From: Alphaproteobacteria bacterium
GTDB taxonomy: Bacteria; Myxococcota_A; UBA796; UBA2385
Length of the DNA stretch: 64,000 bases
Direction: 5' to 3'
Assembly: GCA_020632755.1 (NCBI GenBank)
Contig: JACKEY010000005.1
Location: 372,001-436,000 of the forward strand
The notes beneath the pieces were generated by a model. It had not been told where the DNA came from. It worked only from the letters and a program-made list of their open reading frames with translations, and did not search any database. Position numbers and translations under genes: made by a program. This document shows positions 8,450 through 17,775 of this stretch, one piece after another (the stretch's first letter is position 1; each line of letters begins with the position of its first letter).

Positions 8450-10279
8450 GTGCACGTGCTGGTCATCAACTGCGGCTCTTCGTCGATCAAGGCCGAGGTC
8501 GTCGACGCCGACACCGGGGCCGCTGCCGCCGGGCTGCTCGCGGAGCGGGTCGGCACGGACGGCGTCGAGGTGACGGGCACGGTCGCGATCCCCGCGCTGC
8601 CTGCAGGGGCCGATCACGCCGCCGTGCTCGCGGCCGTGCTCCCCGCCCTGCTCGCGGCGGCCCCCGGCGTCGGCGCCGTCGGGCACCGCGTAGTCCACGG
8701 CGGCGGCCGGTTCACCGAGCCGACGCACATCGACGACGACGTCGTGGCCGGCATCGAGGCCGTGTCCCCGCTGGCTCCGCTGCACAACCCGCCCAACCTG
8801 GCGGGCATCCGCGCCGCCCGCGCGATCCTGCCGGACCTACCCCACGTCGCTGTCTTCGACACCGCCTTCCACGCGACCCTGCCGCGCCGGGCCCGCCACT
8901 ACGCCCTGCCCGCCGAGCTCGCCGACCGACACGGCGTCCGGCGCTACGGCTTCCACGGCACCAGCCACGCCTACGTCGCCCGCCGCGCTGCGGCCTGGCT
9001 CGGCGAGGACCCCCGCGCCCTGCGGATCATCACCTGCCACCTGGGCAACGGCGCCAGCGTCTGCGCCGTCGAGTACGGCCGCTCCGTCGAGACCAGCATG
9101 GGCATGACCCCGCTCGAGGGCCTGGTGATGGGCACCCGCAGCGGGGACCTGGACCCGGGCGCCCTGCTGGCGCTGATGCGGGCCGAGGGCCTGGACGTCG
9201 ACGCCGCCGACCGGCTGCTCAACAAGCAGAGCGGCCTGCTGGGTCTGTCCGGGGTCAGCCACGACCTGCGCGACATCGAGGCCCGCGCGGCCGAGGGCGA
9301 CGAGCGCTGCCGGCTGGCCATCCAGGTCTACGCCCACCGGGTGCGGCGCTATATCGGCGCCTACGCCGCCGTCATGGGCGGCGTCGACGCCATCGTGTTC
9401 ACCGCGGGCATCGGCGAGAACAGCGCCCTGATGCGCGACCGGATCGCCCAGCGCATGGAGTGGCTCGGCGCCCACCTGGACCCCGACGCCAACCGCGCCC
9501 TGCGCCTGACCGACGACGCCCCGGTGGCTGCCCTCTCCGCTGCCCACAGCCGCGTGCGCCTGCTCGCCGTCCGCACCGACGAGCAGCACGAGATCGCTCG
9601 CCAGGCCGCCGCCGTGGTCGGGACGGGCTCCGCCGCGCCGGCGCCGGCCGCCGCCGAGACCCCGACCATCCCGATCGCGATCAGCGCGCGCCACGTGCAC
9701 CTGACCCAGGAAGCGGTCGAGGCGCTGTTCGGGCCCGGCCACACGCTCACGCCGCGCAACCCGCTGTCCCAGCCCGGCCAGTTCGCCTGCGAGGAGACCC
9801 TGACCGTGCACGGCCCCAAGCGCAGCATCGAACGGGTGCGGGTGCTGGGCCCGGTGCGCCCCGCCTGTCAGGTCGAGGTGTCCCGCACCGACGAGTTCTT
9901 CCTGGGCATCGACGCGCCGGTGCGCATGTCCGGCAACGTCGCCAACAGCCCCGGCTGCGTGCTCGAGGGCCCTGCCGGCCGGCTGACCCTGGAAGAGGGG
10001 CTCATCTGCGCCTGGCGGCACATCCACATGACGCCGGCCGACGCCGAGCTGTTCGGCGTGGCGCACGGCGACGTGGTCGAAGTCGCCGTGGACAGTGCCG
10101 GGCGCGACCTGGTGTTCGGCGACGTCGTGGTCCGGGTGAAGGACAGCTACGCGCTCGAGATGCACGTCGACACAGACGAAGCGAACGCCGCCGAGCTGCA
10201 GGACCTGCAACCCGGCATGCTCGTGCCGACCCAGGGGCGGGCCCGCGTGCTGCGCAGGCAGCGCGGGATCAGCGGATGA
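8450..10279 (+). CDS. Acetate kinase fused to PduL-type phosphotransacylase
   Basis: A single 609-residue protein joins two successive enzymes of the acetyl-CoA/acetate interconversion. Residues 1-395 are acetate kinase (AckA): NCGSSSIK near the start, HRVVHGG near 80, FDTAFH, YGFHGTSH near 165, HLGNGAS near 198, MGTRSGDLDPG and GIGENS near 320. A short Ala/Pro linker (about 390-404) leads to a PduL domain (405-609): ISARHVHLT at about 411, GPGHTLTPRNPLSQPGQF, RVLGPVR, and HIHMTPADA near 524; the His residues match the zinc-binding positions of PduL. PduL converts acyl-CoA plus phosphate to acyl-phosphate plus CoA, and AckA then makes ATP and acetate, or the reverse. No microcompartment targeting peptide is obvious. 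The 3' end overlaps the convergent TerB-like gene by 11 bases. Confidence 0.93.
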   Translation: MHVLVINCGSSSIKAEVVDADTGAAAAGLLAERVGTDGVEVTGTVAIPALPAGADHAAVLAAVLPALLAAAPGVGAVGHRVVHGGGRFTEPTHIDDDVVAGIEAVSPLAPLHNPPNLAGIRAARAILPDLPHVAVFDTAFHATLPRRARHYALPAELADRHGVRRYGFHGTSHAYVARRAAAWLGEDPRALRIITCHLGNGASVCAVEYGRSVETSMGMTPLEGLVMGTRSGDLDPGALLALMRAEGLDVDAADRLLNKQSGLLGLSGVSHDLRDIEARAAEGDERCRLAIQVYAHRVRRYIGAYAAVMGGVDAIVFTAGIGENSALMRDRIAQRMEWLGAHLDPDANRALRLTDDAPVAALSAAHSRVRLLAVRTDEQHEIARQAAAVVGTGSAAPAPAAAETPTIPIAISARHVHLTQEAVEALFGPGHTLTPRNPLSQPGQFACEETLTVHGPKRSIERVRVLGPVRPACQVEVSRTDEFFLGIDAPVRMSGNVANSPGCVLEGPAGRLTLEEGLICAWRHIHMTPADAELFGVAHGDVVEVAVDSAGRDLVFGDVVVRVKDSYALEMHVDTDEANAAELQDLQPGMLVPTQGRARVLRRQRGISG

Positions 10280-10595
10280 GCTGGTCCAGCAGCTCGAAGC
10301 TCTCGGCCTCGACCGGGCTGATCTCGCCGTCGCTGTAGATCATCGCCTTCACGGCCTCCAGGAAGATCTCCCGGTGCTCGATGGGGATGTCCTGGGGGTC
10401 GATGTCTTCGGGGTCGGGGGGCGACCGCAGCAGGGCCTCGACCTCTTCGGCTTCTTCTTCGTCCAGCTCGAAGCTCTTCACGAGCTTGTGGACGACGCTC
10501 TTCTCCTGGTCACGGACCTCGAGGTCGGCCCAGGCGAAGGAGCAGACGAAGCGCAGCAGCTGGAGGCGCTCTTCACGGGAGAGCTGGTCGATCAT
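10269..10595 (-). CDS. TerB-like small acidic protein
   Basis: The product is a 108-residue, acidic, all-helical protein. The N-terminus (LSREERLQLLRFVCSFAWAD) and the later segment FLEAVKAMIYSDGEISPVEA are the paired D-G-x-x-x-x-x-E repeats typical of the TerB-like fold, where Asp and Glu residues can bind a metal. Function of most family members is unknown; the name comes from tellurite-resistance TerB. I chose the ATG at 10595; an ATG 33 bases further upstream is possible but adds only a Pro/Arg-rich tail. The stop lies inside the 3' end of the convergent ackA-pduL fusion. A second, longer TerB-like gene is found at 22713-23162. Confidence 0.75.
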   Translation of the reverse strand: MIDQLSREERLQLLRFVCSFAWADLEVRDQEKSVVHKLVKSFELDEEEAEEVEALLRSPPDPEDIDPQDIPIEHREIFLEAVKAMIYSDGEISPVEAESFELLDQLIR

Positions 10596-10775
10596 CGGAG
10601 GGTCCCAGGGGAGGCGAGGACGGGGCATGGCGGGGAGGGAGGGCGGCGCCTTTGCTGCGCCGACGGCCGTCCGCCGGAGGTGGGCGATAGTACACCGCGC
10701 ACCCCCCGCCGAGAGGTGAGGGGTCGGTGAACTGTCCCGCCCCGCGCGCCCGCCGCGCCCGCCCTCGGAGCCGCC

Positions 10776-11627
10776 TTGGACCCCAGCACCATGCAGACCG
10801 TCCAGGACGCTGTGGTCGGTGTCTTCGTGGTACTGCTCATGCTGTCGGTCGGGCTGGATCTGTCCCTTTCGGCCCTCGGCGGCGTACTGCGCCGACCGCT
10901 GTCCATCGGCTCCGGACTGGTGGTCGGCTACGTCGTGGTCCCGGCCATCGCGCTGGGCGCCAGCCACGCCTTCGGCCTGCCCCCGGCGGCCCGAGCGGGC
11001 CTGCTGCTGTGCGCCGTGGCCCCCGGCGGACCGATGGGCGCCTTCCTGGCCCTGCAGGGGCGCGGCGACGTCGCCCTGGCTGCGTCGCTGGTGCTGCTGT
11101 TCAACGTCCTGAACACGGTGCTCGTGCCCCTGGGCCTGGGGCTCCTGGGCGCCGACCCCGGCGAGCTCGGCCCCGACCAGCTCTTCGCCATGGCCCGCAC
11201 CATCCTGCTGTTCCAGGTGCTGCCGCTGACCGTCGGCCTGTTCGTGCATCGCGCCGCCCCCGCCCAGGCGCGGCGGCTCCAGAAGCTTTCGTCGACGGCG
11301 GCGAACGCGCTGCTCATCGTGTTCGCGGTGGCGATGATCGCCCTGCAGGCGGAGCGCTTCCTGGCGGTCGGCCTGCGCGCCGTGCTGGCGGTGGTCGTCA
11401 CGGTCCTGGGCGCGCTGGCGGCGGGCTGGCTGTTCGCGCCCCGCGACCTGCCGCAGCGCACGGCGCTCACCACGGTGTCGGCGATCCACAGCGTGTCGCT
11501 GTGCGTGCTGCTGGCGTCGACCTGGTTCCCCGACCCGGCGACCCTGCTCACGGTCTTCGCCTACTCGGCCGTGATGTTCCCGGTCGGCGTGGTGGCGGCG
11601 CGGGTCCTGGCACGCAGGGCCCGCTAA
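10776..11627 (+). CDS. Bile acid:sodium symporter (BASS)-family transporter
   Basis: The product is 283 residues with eight to nine hydrophobic helices and no signal peptide. The start of helix 1 (VGVFVVLLMLSVGLDLSLS), the loop CAVAPGGPMGAFLALQGRGD and the later paired helices match the BASS/SBF family, in which crossing helices bind Na+ and an organic anion; the actual substrate cannot be told from sequence. TTG 10776 is preferred because GGAG lies five bases upstream; the in-frame ATG at 10791 is the alternative. The histidine kinase starts nine bases downstream of its stop, so transporter, kinase, regulator and desaturase may form one functional unit. Confidence 0.8.
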   Translation: MDPSTMQTVQDAVVGVFVVLLMLSVGLDLSLSALGGVLRRPLSIGSGLVVGYVVVPAIALGASHAFGLPPAARAGLLLCAVAPGGPMGAFLALQGRGDVALAASLVLLFNVLNTVLVPLGLGLLGADPGELGPDQLFAMARTILLFQVLPLTVGLFVHRAAPAQARRLQKLSSTAANALLIVFAVAMIALQAERFLAVGLRAVLAVVVTVLGALAAGWLFAPRDLPQRTALTTVSAIHSVSLCVLLASTWFPDPATLLTVFAYSAVMFPVGVVAARVLARRAR

Positions 11628-11630
11628 GCT
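11625..11630 (+). promoter_or_regulatory. Candidate -10 element of a leaderless promoter (histidine kinase)
   Basis: TAAGCT, overlapping the stop codon of the transporter gene, ends six bases before the kinase ATG, which has no Shine-Dalgarno sequence. The geometry fits transcription starting at the ATG. No clear -35 is visible. Confidence 0.3.
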
Positions 11631-11636
11631 CCCTCC

Positions 11637-12629
11637 ATGGCCGCCCGCACCCGTGTCCGCCGGATCTCGACGCCGATCACCCTGACGGTGGTGGGCGTGC
11701 TGCTGAGCATCGCGCTGTTGGTCGGCTGGACCGTGCTCATCGCCCAGAACCTGGACGCCAGCGACCGGCTGGCGGCGACGAACACCTGGTTGCTCTTCGC
11801 CGGGCCGGCCAGCTTCGTCACGATCATCGTGGTGCTGGTGATCTTCTGCATCCGGCTGGTGCGCGACATCCTGCAGGACCGCCGGCAGTCGCGGTTCATC
11901 GACAGCGTCACCCACGAGCTGCGCAGCCCCCTGGCCAGCCTGCGCCTGTGCCTGCAGACCCTCGAGCGACGCGAGCTGACGGCCTCGCAGCGGGCCGAGC
12001 TCCAGCAGATGATGCTGGAAGACGTCGACCGGCTGTCCGCCTTCATCGACGACATCCTCGAAGCCAACCGCATCGAGCACGGCGGCGAGGGCGTCGCCTG
12101 GCGCGAGGTCGATCTGCACGAGCTCGTCGAGCGGGTCGGGCCGCGGGTCTGTGCCCGCTACAAGACGTCCGCCGACGTCATCCGCAACGAGGTGCCCCCC
12201 GGCCTGTCGCTGCGGACCGACGACACGGCGCTCGAGACCGTGGTCAAGAACCTGCTCGACAACGCGGTGAAGTACTCGGACCCGCCGGCCCAGGTGACGA
12301 TCCGGGCCCGCATGGACAGCCGCCGGGTGCACGTCGAGGTCGAAGACCGCGGCATCGGCATCCCGCGCACGCACCTCAAGCGGGTCTTCGACCGGTTCTA
12401 CCGGGTGCCGTCGGTCGGCGTGCGCAAGCGCCAGGGCACCGGACTCGGCCTGTACGTGGTCGCCTCGCTGGTCCGGACCCTCGGGGGCCAGCTCACGGCG
12501 CACTCCCCGGGCAAGGACCAGGGCACCACCATGCGCTTCTCGCTGCCCATCGAGCCCCGGGGCGAGACGCCACGCACCGTGCTGGAGGGCGAGCACGACG
12601 ATCAGGGCACGGCGTTAGAGACCGGCTGA
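11637..12629 (+). CDS. Membrane sensor histidine kinase
   Basis: The product is 330 residues. Two membrane helices (about 12-33 and 50-75) are separated by only a short loop, so there is almost no periplasmic sensor domain; such kinases usually sense the membrane itself or an intramembrane partner. The dimerisation/phosphoacceptor box is VTHELRSPLASL with His93. The ATPase domain shows the N-box (VVKNLLDNAVKYSD), G1 (VEDRGIGIPR), F-box (VFDRFYRV) and G2 (GTGLGLYVV). The partner regulator begins 34 bases downstream. The upstream start region lacks a Shine-Dalgarno sequence and may be leaderless. Signal unknown; proximity to a desaturase suggests membrane-lipid state. Confidence 0.93.
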   Translation: MAARTRVRRISTPITLTVVGVLLSIALLVGWTVLIAQNLDASDRLAATNTWLLFAGPASFVTIIVVLVIFCIRLVRDILQDRRQSRFIDSVTHELRSPLASLRLCLQTLERRELTASQRAELQQMMLEDVDRLSAFIDDILEANRIEHGGEGVAWREVDLHELVERVGPRVCARYKTSADVIRNEVPPGLSLRTDDTALETVVKNLLDNAVKYSDPPAQVTIRARMDSRRVHVEVEDRGIGIPRTHLKRVFDRFYRVPSVGVRKRQGTGLGLYVVASLVRTLGGQLTAHSPGKDQGTTMRFSLPIEPRGETPRTVLEGEHDDQGTALETG

Positions 12630-12663
12630 GCCCCTCGCCCCTCCTCCCTCGGAGTCCTCCCTC

Positions 12664-13386
<723 letters not shown>

Positions 13387-13443
13387 GCCGCGGCTCCCCC
13401 CCGGCGTCGCGCTGCGGCGAAGCCTGAACCAATCGTGATGGAA

Positions 13444-13456
13444 CGGTGACGGTGAC
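13444..13456 (+). promoter_or_regulatory. Tandem CGGTGA repeat, possible operator
   Basis: Two abutting CGGTGA units lie about 30-40 bases before the desaturase start and just after the OmpR-type regulator gene. OmpR-family proteins bind short direct repeats, so this is a candidate site, but only two short copies are present. Confidence 0.25.
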
Positions 13457-13485
13457 GAACGTCAGCCGGACATAGAAGGTCGGCT

Positions 13486-14397
13486 GTGCACGACCTCGAA
13501 GACCAGCCGCTCGAAGCCGCTCCCACCGAAGACTACGCCCTCGAGCAGGACCGCCTCGCCGCCCCGGCCCGCGGGCTCGCCCTGCTGCGGGCCCTGCCGC
13601 CGACCGGCCGGACCTTCCTGCTGGCCCACGTCGTCACGCTGGCGGGACTGCTCGTCTTCGGTGTGACCTGGGAAGCCGCCCTGTGGTGCGTCGCCCAGTA
13701 CGTGCTGATGATGTTCGGCGTCACGGCCGGCTACCACCGCTACTTCAGCCACCGCAGCTACAAGACGTCGCGGTGGTTCCAGTTCGTGCTGGCGCTGCTG
13801 GCCCAGACCACCGCCCAGCGCGACATCATCTGGTGGGCCGCCCACCATCGGCACCACCACCGCTACAGCGACCAGGAAGAAGACGTGCACTCGCCCGTCC
13901 AGCGGGGGCTGTTCCATGCCCACGTCGGCTGGTTGATCAGCGACGACGCGGACGAGCCCCGCGGTGGGGTCGCGGACCTGGAGCGGCTGCCCGAGCTGCA
14001 GTGGCTGTCTCGCTGGCGGTTCCTGCCGGCCACCGCGGTCGGCGTCAGCAGCTGGCTGGTGGCTGGCGGACCGGGCCTGTTCGCCGGCTTCTTCCTGGGC
14101 CTGGTGCTCAACTGGCACGGAACCTTCCTCATCAACAGCCTGTGCCACGTCTGGGGCAGCCGCCGCTTCGAGACCACGGACACCAGCCGCAACAACCTGC
14201 TCCTGGCGCTGTTGACCCTGGGCGAGGGCTGGCACAACAACCACCACCAGTACATGCGGTCCACCCGCCAGGGCTTCGCCTGGTGGGAGATCGACCTGAC
14301 GTACTACGGGCTCAAGCTGCTCGAGGCGCTGGGCCTGGTGTGGGACCTGCGCGAGCCCCCCGAAGCGCTCATGGCGCAGGTCCGGGCCGAGGGCTGA
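13486..14397 (+). CDS. Membrane fatty-acid desaturase (acyl-CoA delta-9 type)
   Basis: The product is 303 residues. Three histidine boxes that hold the di-iron centre are intact: HRYFSHR near 84, HHRHHH near 120 and NNHHQY near 253, with GYHRY and NSLCHVWG contexts typical of the acyl-CoA/acyl-lipid desaturase family. Four main hydrophobic segments flank the boxes. It would introduce a double bond into saturated acyl chains at the cytoplasmic face of the inner membrane, needing an electron donor such as a ferredoxin; a 2Fe-2S ferredoxin is encoded far away at 59415. GTG start chosen. Its place directly behind a two-component system hints at regulated membrane fluidity, which is inference. Confidence 0.93.
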   Translation: MHDLEDQPLEAAPTEDYALEQDRLAAPARGLALLRALPPTGRTFLLAHVVTLAGLLVFGVTWEAALWCVAQYVLMMFGVTAGYHRYFSHRSYKTSRWFQFVLALLAQTTAQRDIIWWAAHHRHHHRYSDQEEDVHSPVQRGLFHAHVGWLISDDADEPRGGVADLERLPELQWLSRWRFLPATAVGVSSWLVAGGPGLFAGFFLGLVLNWHGTFLINSLCHVWGSRRFETTDTSRNNLLLALLTLGEGWHNNHHQYMRSTRQGFAWWEIDLTYYGLKLLEALGLVWDLREPPEALMAQVRAEG

Positions 14398-14574
14398 GGG
14401 GCCCGGGCGCCGCTACGGTGGGGGCCGCCGTCCTGTGCCGCCGGAAGCATCCGGCCGCCTGGAGGGGCGCGCAGCCGCTTTCATTCGGTGACGTGGCGCG
14501 GGGCGGGATCCGGGGGACAACGAGCGGGTCCCGCGATGTGCGGGGCGTGTCCCCCCCACGTTTGGAGAGATTCC

Positions 14575-15054
14575 ATGTCGGAGATCGGTACCGATCTGCG
14601 CCCGCGTCTGGGCAATTTCAACAGCATCGTCTGCTTCAAGGCCGCCGTCGTCGGCATCGAGAACGCGCTCGGCAAGCGCGCGGCCACCGTCGCGCTGACC
14701 GCCGCCGGCCGCGAGCGCGGGCGCGGCCTGGTCGAAGAGCTCGGGCTCACCGGCCAGGGCGAGGACCTGCAGCACGCCGCGAGCCTGATGTCGGCGGCGC
14801 TCGGGCCCGACGGCACCCGCCTGTGCTGCATCGACGGCATCGAGCTGGACGGCGAGGACATCCGCGTCGTCGTCGCCGACACGGTCTGCATGGCCGGCGA
14901 GCCCCAGGGCAGCACCCGCGAGTGCTCGTTCACCCTGGGCGCCGTGCACGGAGCGCTCGAGGCCCTGACCGGCCGCAAGCTGCGCGCGAAGCACAGCGAG
15001 AGCCGGTGGCGCGGCGACGCCAACGACATCTTCCTGTTCTCGCCCAGGGTCTGA
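14575..15054 (+). CDS. Conserved hypothetical protein, 159 aa
   Basis: I do not recognise a named family. The ATG is preceded by GGAGAG at good spacing, so this is a well-supported gene. The N-terminal half contains GNFNSIVCFKAAVVG followed by a helix with ALGKRAATVALTAAGRERG, a pattern reminiscent of small-ligand (V4R/heme-NO-like) binding folds, but the match is weak. The second half alternates strands containing Cys residues (LCCIDGIEL, DTVCMAGEP, RECSFTLGAVHG). No signal peptide or membrane helix. It stands alone between the desaturase and a convergent PrsW-like protease gene. Confidence 0.75.
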   Translation: MSEIGTDLRPRLGNFNSIVCFKAAVVGIENALGKRAATVALTAAGRERGRGLVEELGLTGQGEDLQHAASLMSAALGPDGTRLCCIDGIELDGEDIRVVVADTVCMAGEPQGSTRECSFTLGAVHGALEALTGRKLRAKHSESRWRGDANDIFLFSPRV

Positions 15055-15090
15055 AGGCCGCCGGCAGCCGGTGGGCGAGGGGCCCCGGGC

Positions 15091-16278
15091 TCAGAGCCGG
15101 GCGCGCATCCCCACCAGCTGCTTGCGGAGCGCCATGACATCGGCGTCCTGGTCGGCCGACCAGGTCGTCTCGTCGTCCTTGGCGTGGTGCCACTTCAGGA
15201 AGGCCAGCTCGATGAGCTGCAGCTCGTAGCCGCGGTGCCGCCACCAGGCGCCCGGCCCCTTGGTCAGGCAGCGCTTCAGGCCGGCGAACACCCGCTTGCG
15301 GGCCGGGACCAGCGCCGCCACGTCGACCGGGGTCGCCACGTCGGCGGGTTCGTCGGCCAGGAAGGTCGTGATGATCTTGTTCTCGTGGCGCCAGACCACG
15401 GCGACCACGATGAACAACAGGGTCAGGAAGGGGCCCTGCAGCACGACGGTGGCGATGGGCAGACCGACCAGCAGGGTCATCGCTTCGGAGTCGCCGATCA
15501 CGAACAGGCCCGCGAAGGTGTTCCACGCGAAGTGGGCGAACATCGCCATGCCCCAGAACACCGGGATCAGCGACCAGCGCAACACACCCTTGCGCAGCAC
15601 CCGCACCAACCCGAAGCCGAGCCCGGTCATGCCGGTGTAGGCCGCGTGGCTGCCGCCCATGCCGCTGACGATGCCCCGCAGCCAGGCGAGCTTGATCATC
15701 TCGAAGAAGCCGCCGAATTCGCCGGCCCTCACGTAGTAGATGATGTTCTCGAACCACGCGAAGCCGAGCCCGATCAGTGCGCCGTACAGCACGCCGTCCA
15801 GCACGTTGTCGAACTCCTTGCGGAACAGGAAGAACAGCGCGCCGACGGCGAAGCCCTTCGTCAGCTCTTCGATGAACGGCGCCGAGAAGCTCGCCGTCAG
15901 CTGGCCGGCCACCGCGGCGTCACCGACGGCGGACTGCATCATCATGCCGAAGGCGTCGTTGAAGATGCCGCTGATGAAGGTGCTGGCGGCCGCGCCCCAC
16001 AGCAGCGCCGTGATGATGAGCCAGGTGGGTTCCTTCTCGTTGCGGTCCAGCCACAGCAGCAGGATGCAGTAGGGCACCGCCGTCAGGGTCGCCAGGAAGG
16101 TCGCGAACAGGAACTCGGCGGGCGTGCCCGCGAAGATCGACAGGCCCATCAGCCCGCTGCAGAACACGCTGAACAGCAGGAACAGCCCCAGCACGGCCAT
16201 GCAGCCGAACCGGCCGACCAGCGATGCGGCCCCTTCCTGGCGGCGGAAGCCGCCCTTGGGGGGAGAGGTGGTCGACAT
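15091..16278 (-). CDS. PrsW-family intramembrane metalloprotease
   Basis: The product is 395 residues with about eight membrane helices between residues 20 and 280. The PrsW signature is complete: the E-E-x-x-K motif in APFIEELTKG, the DGVLYGALIGLGFAWFEN segment, a conserved His in GGSHAAYTG and the late H-x-x-W-N in AHFAWN. In Bacillus PrsW performs site-1 cleavage of an anti-sigma factor; the substrate here is unknown. The C-terminal 100 residues after the last helix are soluble and contain a Trp/His/Lys-rich stretch. It is transcribed in the same direction as, and downstream of, the sigma-70-type gene, but a strong hairpin at 16352-16382 separates them. Confidence 0.88.
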   Translation of the reverse strand: MSTTSPPKGGFRRQEGAASLVGRFGCMAVLGLFLLFSVFCSGLMGLSIFAGTPAEFLFATFLATLTAVPYCILLLWLDRNEKEPTWLIITALLWGAAASTFISGIFNDAFGMMMQSAVGDAAVAGQLTASFSAPFIEELTKGFAVGALFFLFRKEFDNVLDGVLYGALIGLGFAWFENIIYYVRAGEFGGFFEMIKLAWLRGIVSGMGGSHAAYTGMTGLGFGLVRVLRKGVLRWSLIPVFWGMAMFAHFAWNTFAGLFVIGDSEAMTLLVGLPIATVVLQGPFLTLLFIVVAVVWRHENKIITTFLADEPADVATPVDVAALVPARKRVFAGLKRCLTKGPGAWWRHRGYELQLIELAFLKWHHAKDDETTWSADQDADVMALRKQLVGMRARL

Positions 16279-16351
16279 GGCGGCTCCAGCAGGGCGTCGC
16301 GAGGGGAGGGGAGAGGAGGGCCCACGCTACCAGAGGACCCCAGACGCAGCA

Positions 16352-16382
16352 CACCCCGCCGAGCGGAGGGCGCGGCGGGGTG
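16352..16382 (-). terminator. GC-rich hairpin after the sigma factor gene
   Basis: A perfect 10-bp inverted repeat (arms 16352-16361 and 16373-16382, 11-base loop) lies between the sigma factor stop codon and the PrsW-like start on the minus strand. There is no T-run on either side, so termination may be weak or factor-assisted. Confidence 0.5.
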
Positions 16383-16403
16383 CGCGGGAACGAGGCGACC
16401 GGC

Positions 16404-17441
16404 TCAGCGAGCGGCGGCCACCGCGGTGAGGTCGATGTTGCTGTGCTCGCGCAGGGTGGCGAGGGCCTTGTGCTCGATCTGCCGCACGCGCTCGCGAGAC
16501 AGCTGCATGTCGCGGCCGATGTCGGAGAGCGTGTGGTACTCGCCGTCGTCCAGCCCGTAGCGGCGGGTCAGGACGAACCGCTCGCGCTCGGTCAGGACGG
16601 CCTGGAAGGCGCGGCGGATGCGGCCGAGCTGCTGGCCGTGGATCGCGTCGTCGTCGGGGCGGATCGCCTCGTCGTCGGCCAGGAACTTGTCCAGGGTGCG
16701 GGGCCGCGGGCCGTCGTCGACGGGCTCGTCCAGGCTGACCACGTTGCCCTGGGACAGCAGCAGGCGGGCGCGGGCTTCGTCGATGCCGACCTCTTCCGCC
16801 AGATCGGCCAGGGTGTAGTCGGTGCCCATGGTCTCGAAGCGCTTCATGGCCTTGCGCAGGTTGCGGGTCTGCTCGACCGCGCAGCCCGGCAGGCGCACCG
16901 GGCGACCGGTGTGGTCGATGGCCCGGGTCATCTGGGCGCGGACCCACCAGCGGGCGTAGGTCGAGAAGCGGATGCCGCGGTCGGGATCGAAGCGCTTGGC
17001 GGCGCGGAGCAGGCCGATGTAGCCCTCCTGCACCAGGTCTTCTTCGTCCAGGAACGGACCGGCCAGCTTGCGGGCCTCGCCGTGGGCGATGCGCAGACCC
17101 GACATGGCGAGCCGCCAGCGCAGGTTCTCCGACTCGTTCCAGGCGTTCACCGCTTCGTGGGCGTAGGCGAGGATCTCGGGGTCGTCCTTCGCTTCCTTCA
17201 GCACGGCGCGGACAGCTTCTTCCAGGCGGTCCACGGCGCCGGCGCGGGTGCGCTCGACCCGCTTGGGCCGCCGCATCAGGATCTCGTCGGCGGCGTCGAT
17301 GCCCGACAGGGCCTCGCGGACGCGCTGCTCGGCGCGGCGGATGGCTCGGGCCATCTCACGCTCCTGCTCGGCGGAGAAGCGCTCGCTGTCGGGGCTGTCG
17401 GGGCGGAAGGTCTTGCGGAAGTCGTCGAAGGCAGTGCGCAA
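16404..17441 (-). CDS. RNA polymerase sigma-70 family factor (group 2/3 type)
   Basis: The product is 345 residues, far shorter than a primary RpoD. After a charged helical N-terminal 110 residues, region 2 reads DLVQEGYIGLLRAAKRFD and IRFSTYARWWVRAQMTRAI, followed by GRPVRLP (region 2.4/3.0), a region 3 helix-turn-helix (YTLADLAEEVGID) and region 4 (LTERERFVLTRRYGLDDGE, then TLSDIGRDMQLSRERVRQIE). It would direct core polymerase to an alternative promoter set. I start it at TTG 17441, which has GAGGAG seven bases upstream; longer in-frame readings upstream are low-quality sequence. A possible promoter lies at 17625-17654. Confidence 0.93.
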   Translation of the reverse strand: MRTAFDDFRKTFRPDSPDSERFSAEQEREMARAIRRAEQRVREALSGIDAADEILMRRPKRVERTRAGAVDRLEEAVRAVLKEAKDDPEILAYAHEAVNAWNESENLRWRLAMSGLRIAHGEARKLAGPFLDEEDLVQEGYIGLLRAAKRFDPDRGIRFSTYARWWVRAQMTRAIDHTGRPVRLPGCAVEQTRNLRKAMKRFETMGTDYTLADLAEEVGIDEARARLLLSQGNVVSLDEPVDDGPRPRTLDKFLADDEAIRPDDDAIHGQQLGRIRRAFQAVLTERERFVLTRRYGLDDGEYHTLSDIGRDMQLSRERVRQIEHKALATLREHSNIDLTAVAAAR

Positions 17442-17448
17442 GTTCCTG

Positions 17449-17454
17449 CTCCTC
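17449..17454 (-). promoter_or_regulatory. Ribosome binding site deciding the TTG start of the sigma factor
   Basis: GAGGAG on the minus strand, seven bases before TTG at 17441. No ATG or GTG nearby in frame is as well placed. Confidence 0.6.
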
Positions 17455-17624
17455 GATGGATGGGGGTGGGGGGGAGGGGTGCCGAGGGCAGAGGGCCCGT
17501 GGCGGGGGGGACGGGGATGTGAATGGGCGCGGGTCGTCCGGTGCGCTACGTCAGGAGCACGCCGGATTGTTGCGCCGGAGCGGCGACTGGATGGCTGCCG
17601 TCCAGCCCCCCTCGAATGCCGGGC

Positions 17625-17654
17625 ATGAAACCACCGGCACCCGACGGCCGTCAA
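17625..17654 (-). promoter_or_regulatory. Candidate promoter for the sigma factor
   Basis: On the minus strand TTGACG is followed, 18 bases later, by TTTCAT. This is five of six and four of six matches to the usual -35 and -10 hexamers. It would give a leader of about 175 bases before the TTG start. Confidence 0.35.
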
Positions 17655-17775
17655 CGACGAACTGTGACGTTCCTGCAACGAGCCTGTCAGGAGCCCGGCA
17701 GGTCGCCACGCAGTGTGCAAGCGCTCCGCCCGGCGTCGCCTCGGAGCGGCAGATGGTTCCGTGCTGGTGGGCCTT

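Larger units (their letters stand above)
17442..17775. other. 334-base intergenic region upstream of the sigma factor
   Basis: The region lies between the sigma factor start and the stop of the small hypothetical gene, both on the minus strand. I see no credible gene. It includes the sigma factor ribosome binding site (17449-17454), a G-rich stretch near 17460-17520, and a possible sigma-70 promoter facing the sigma gene. Confidence 0.5.

Noticed and set aside
15080..15100. Small imperfect hairpin around the PrsW-like stop codon
   Set aside because: It needs a bulge and a three-base loop and lies within coding sequence; too weak to call a terminator.
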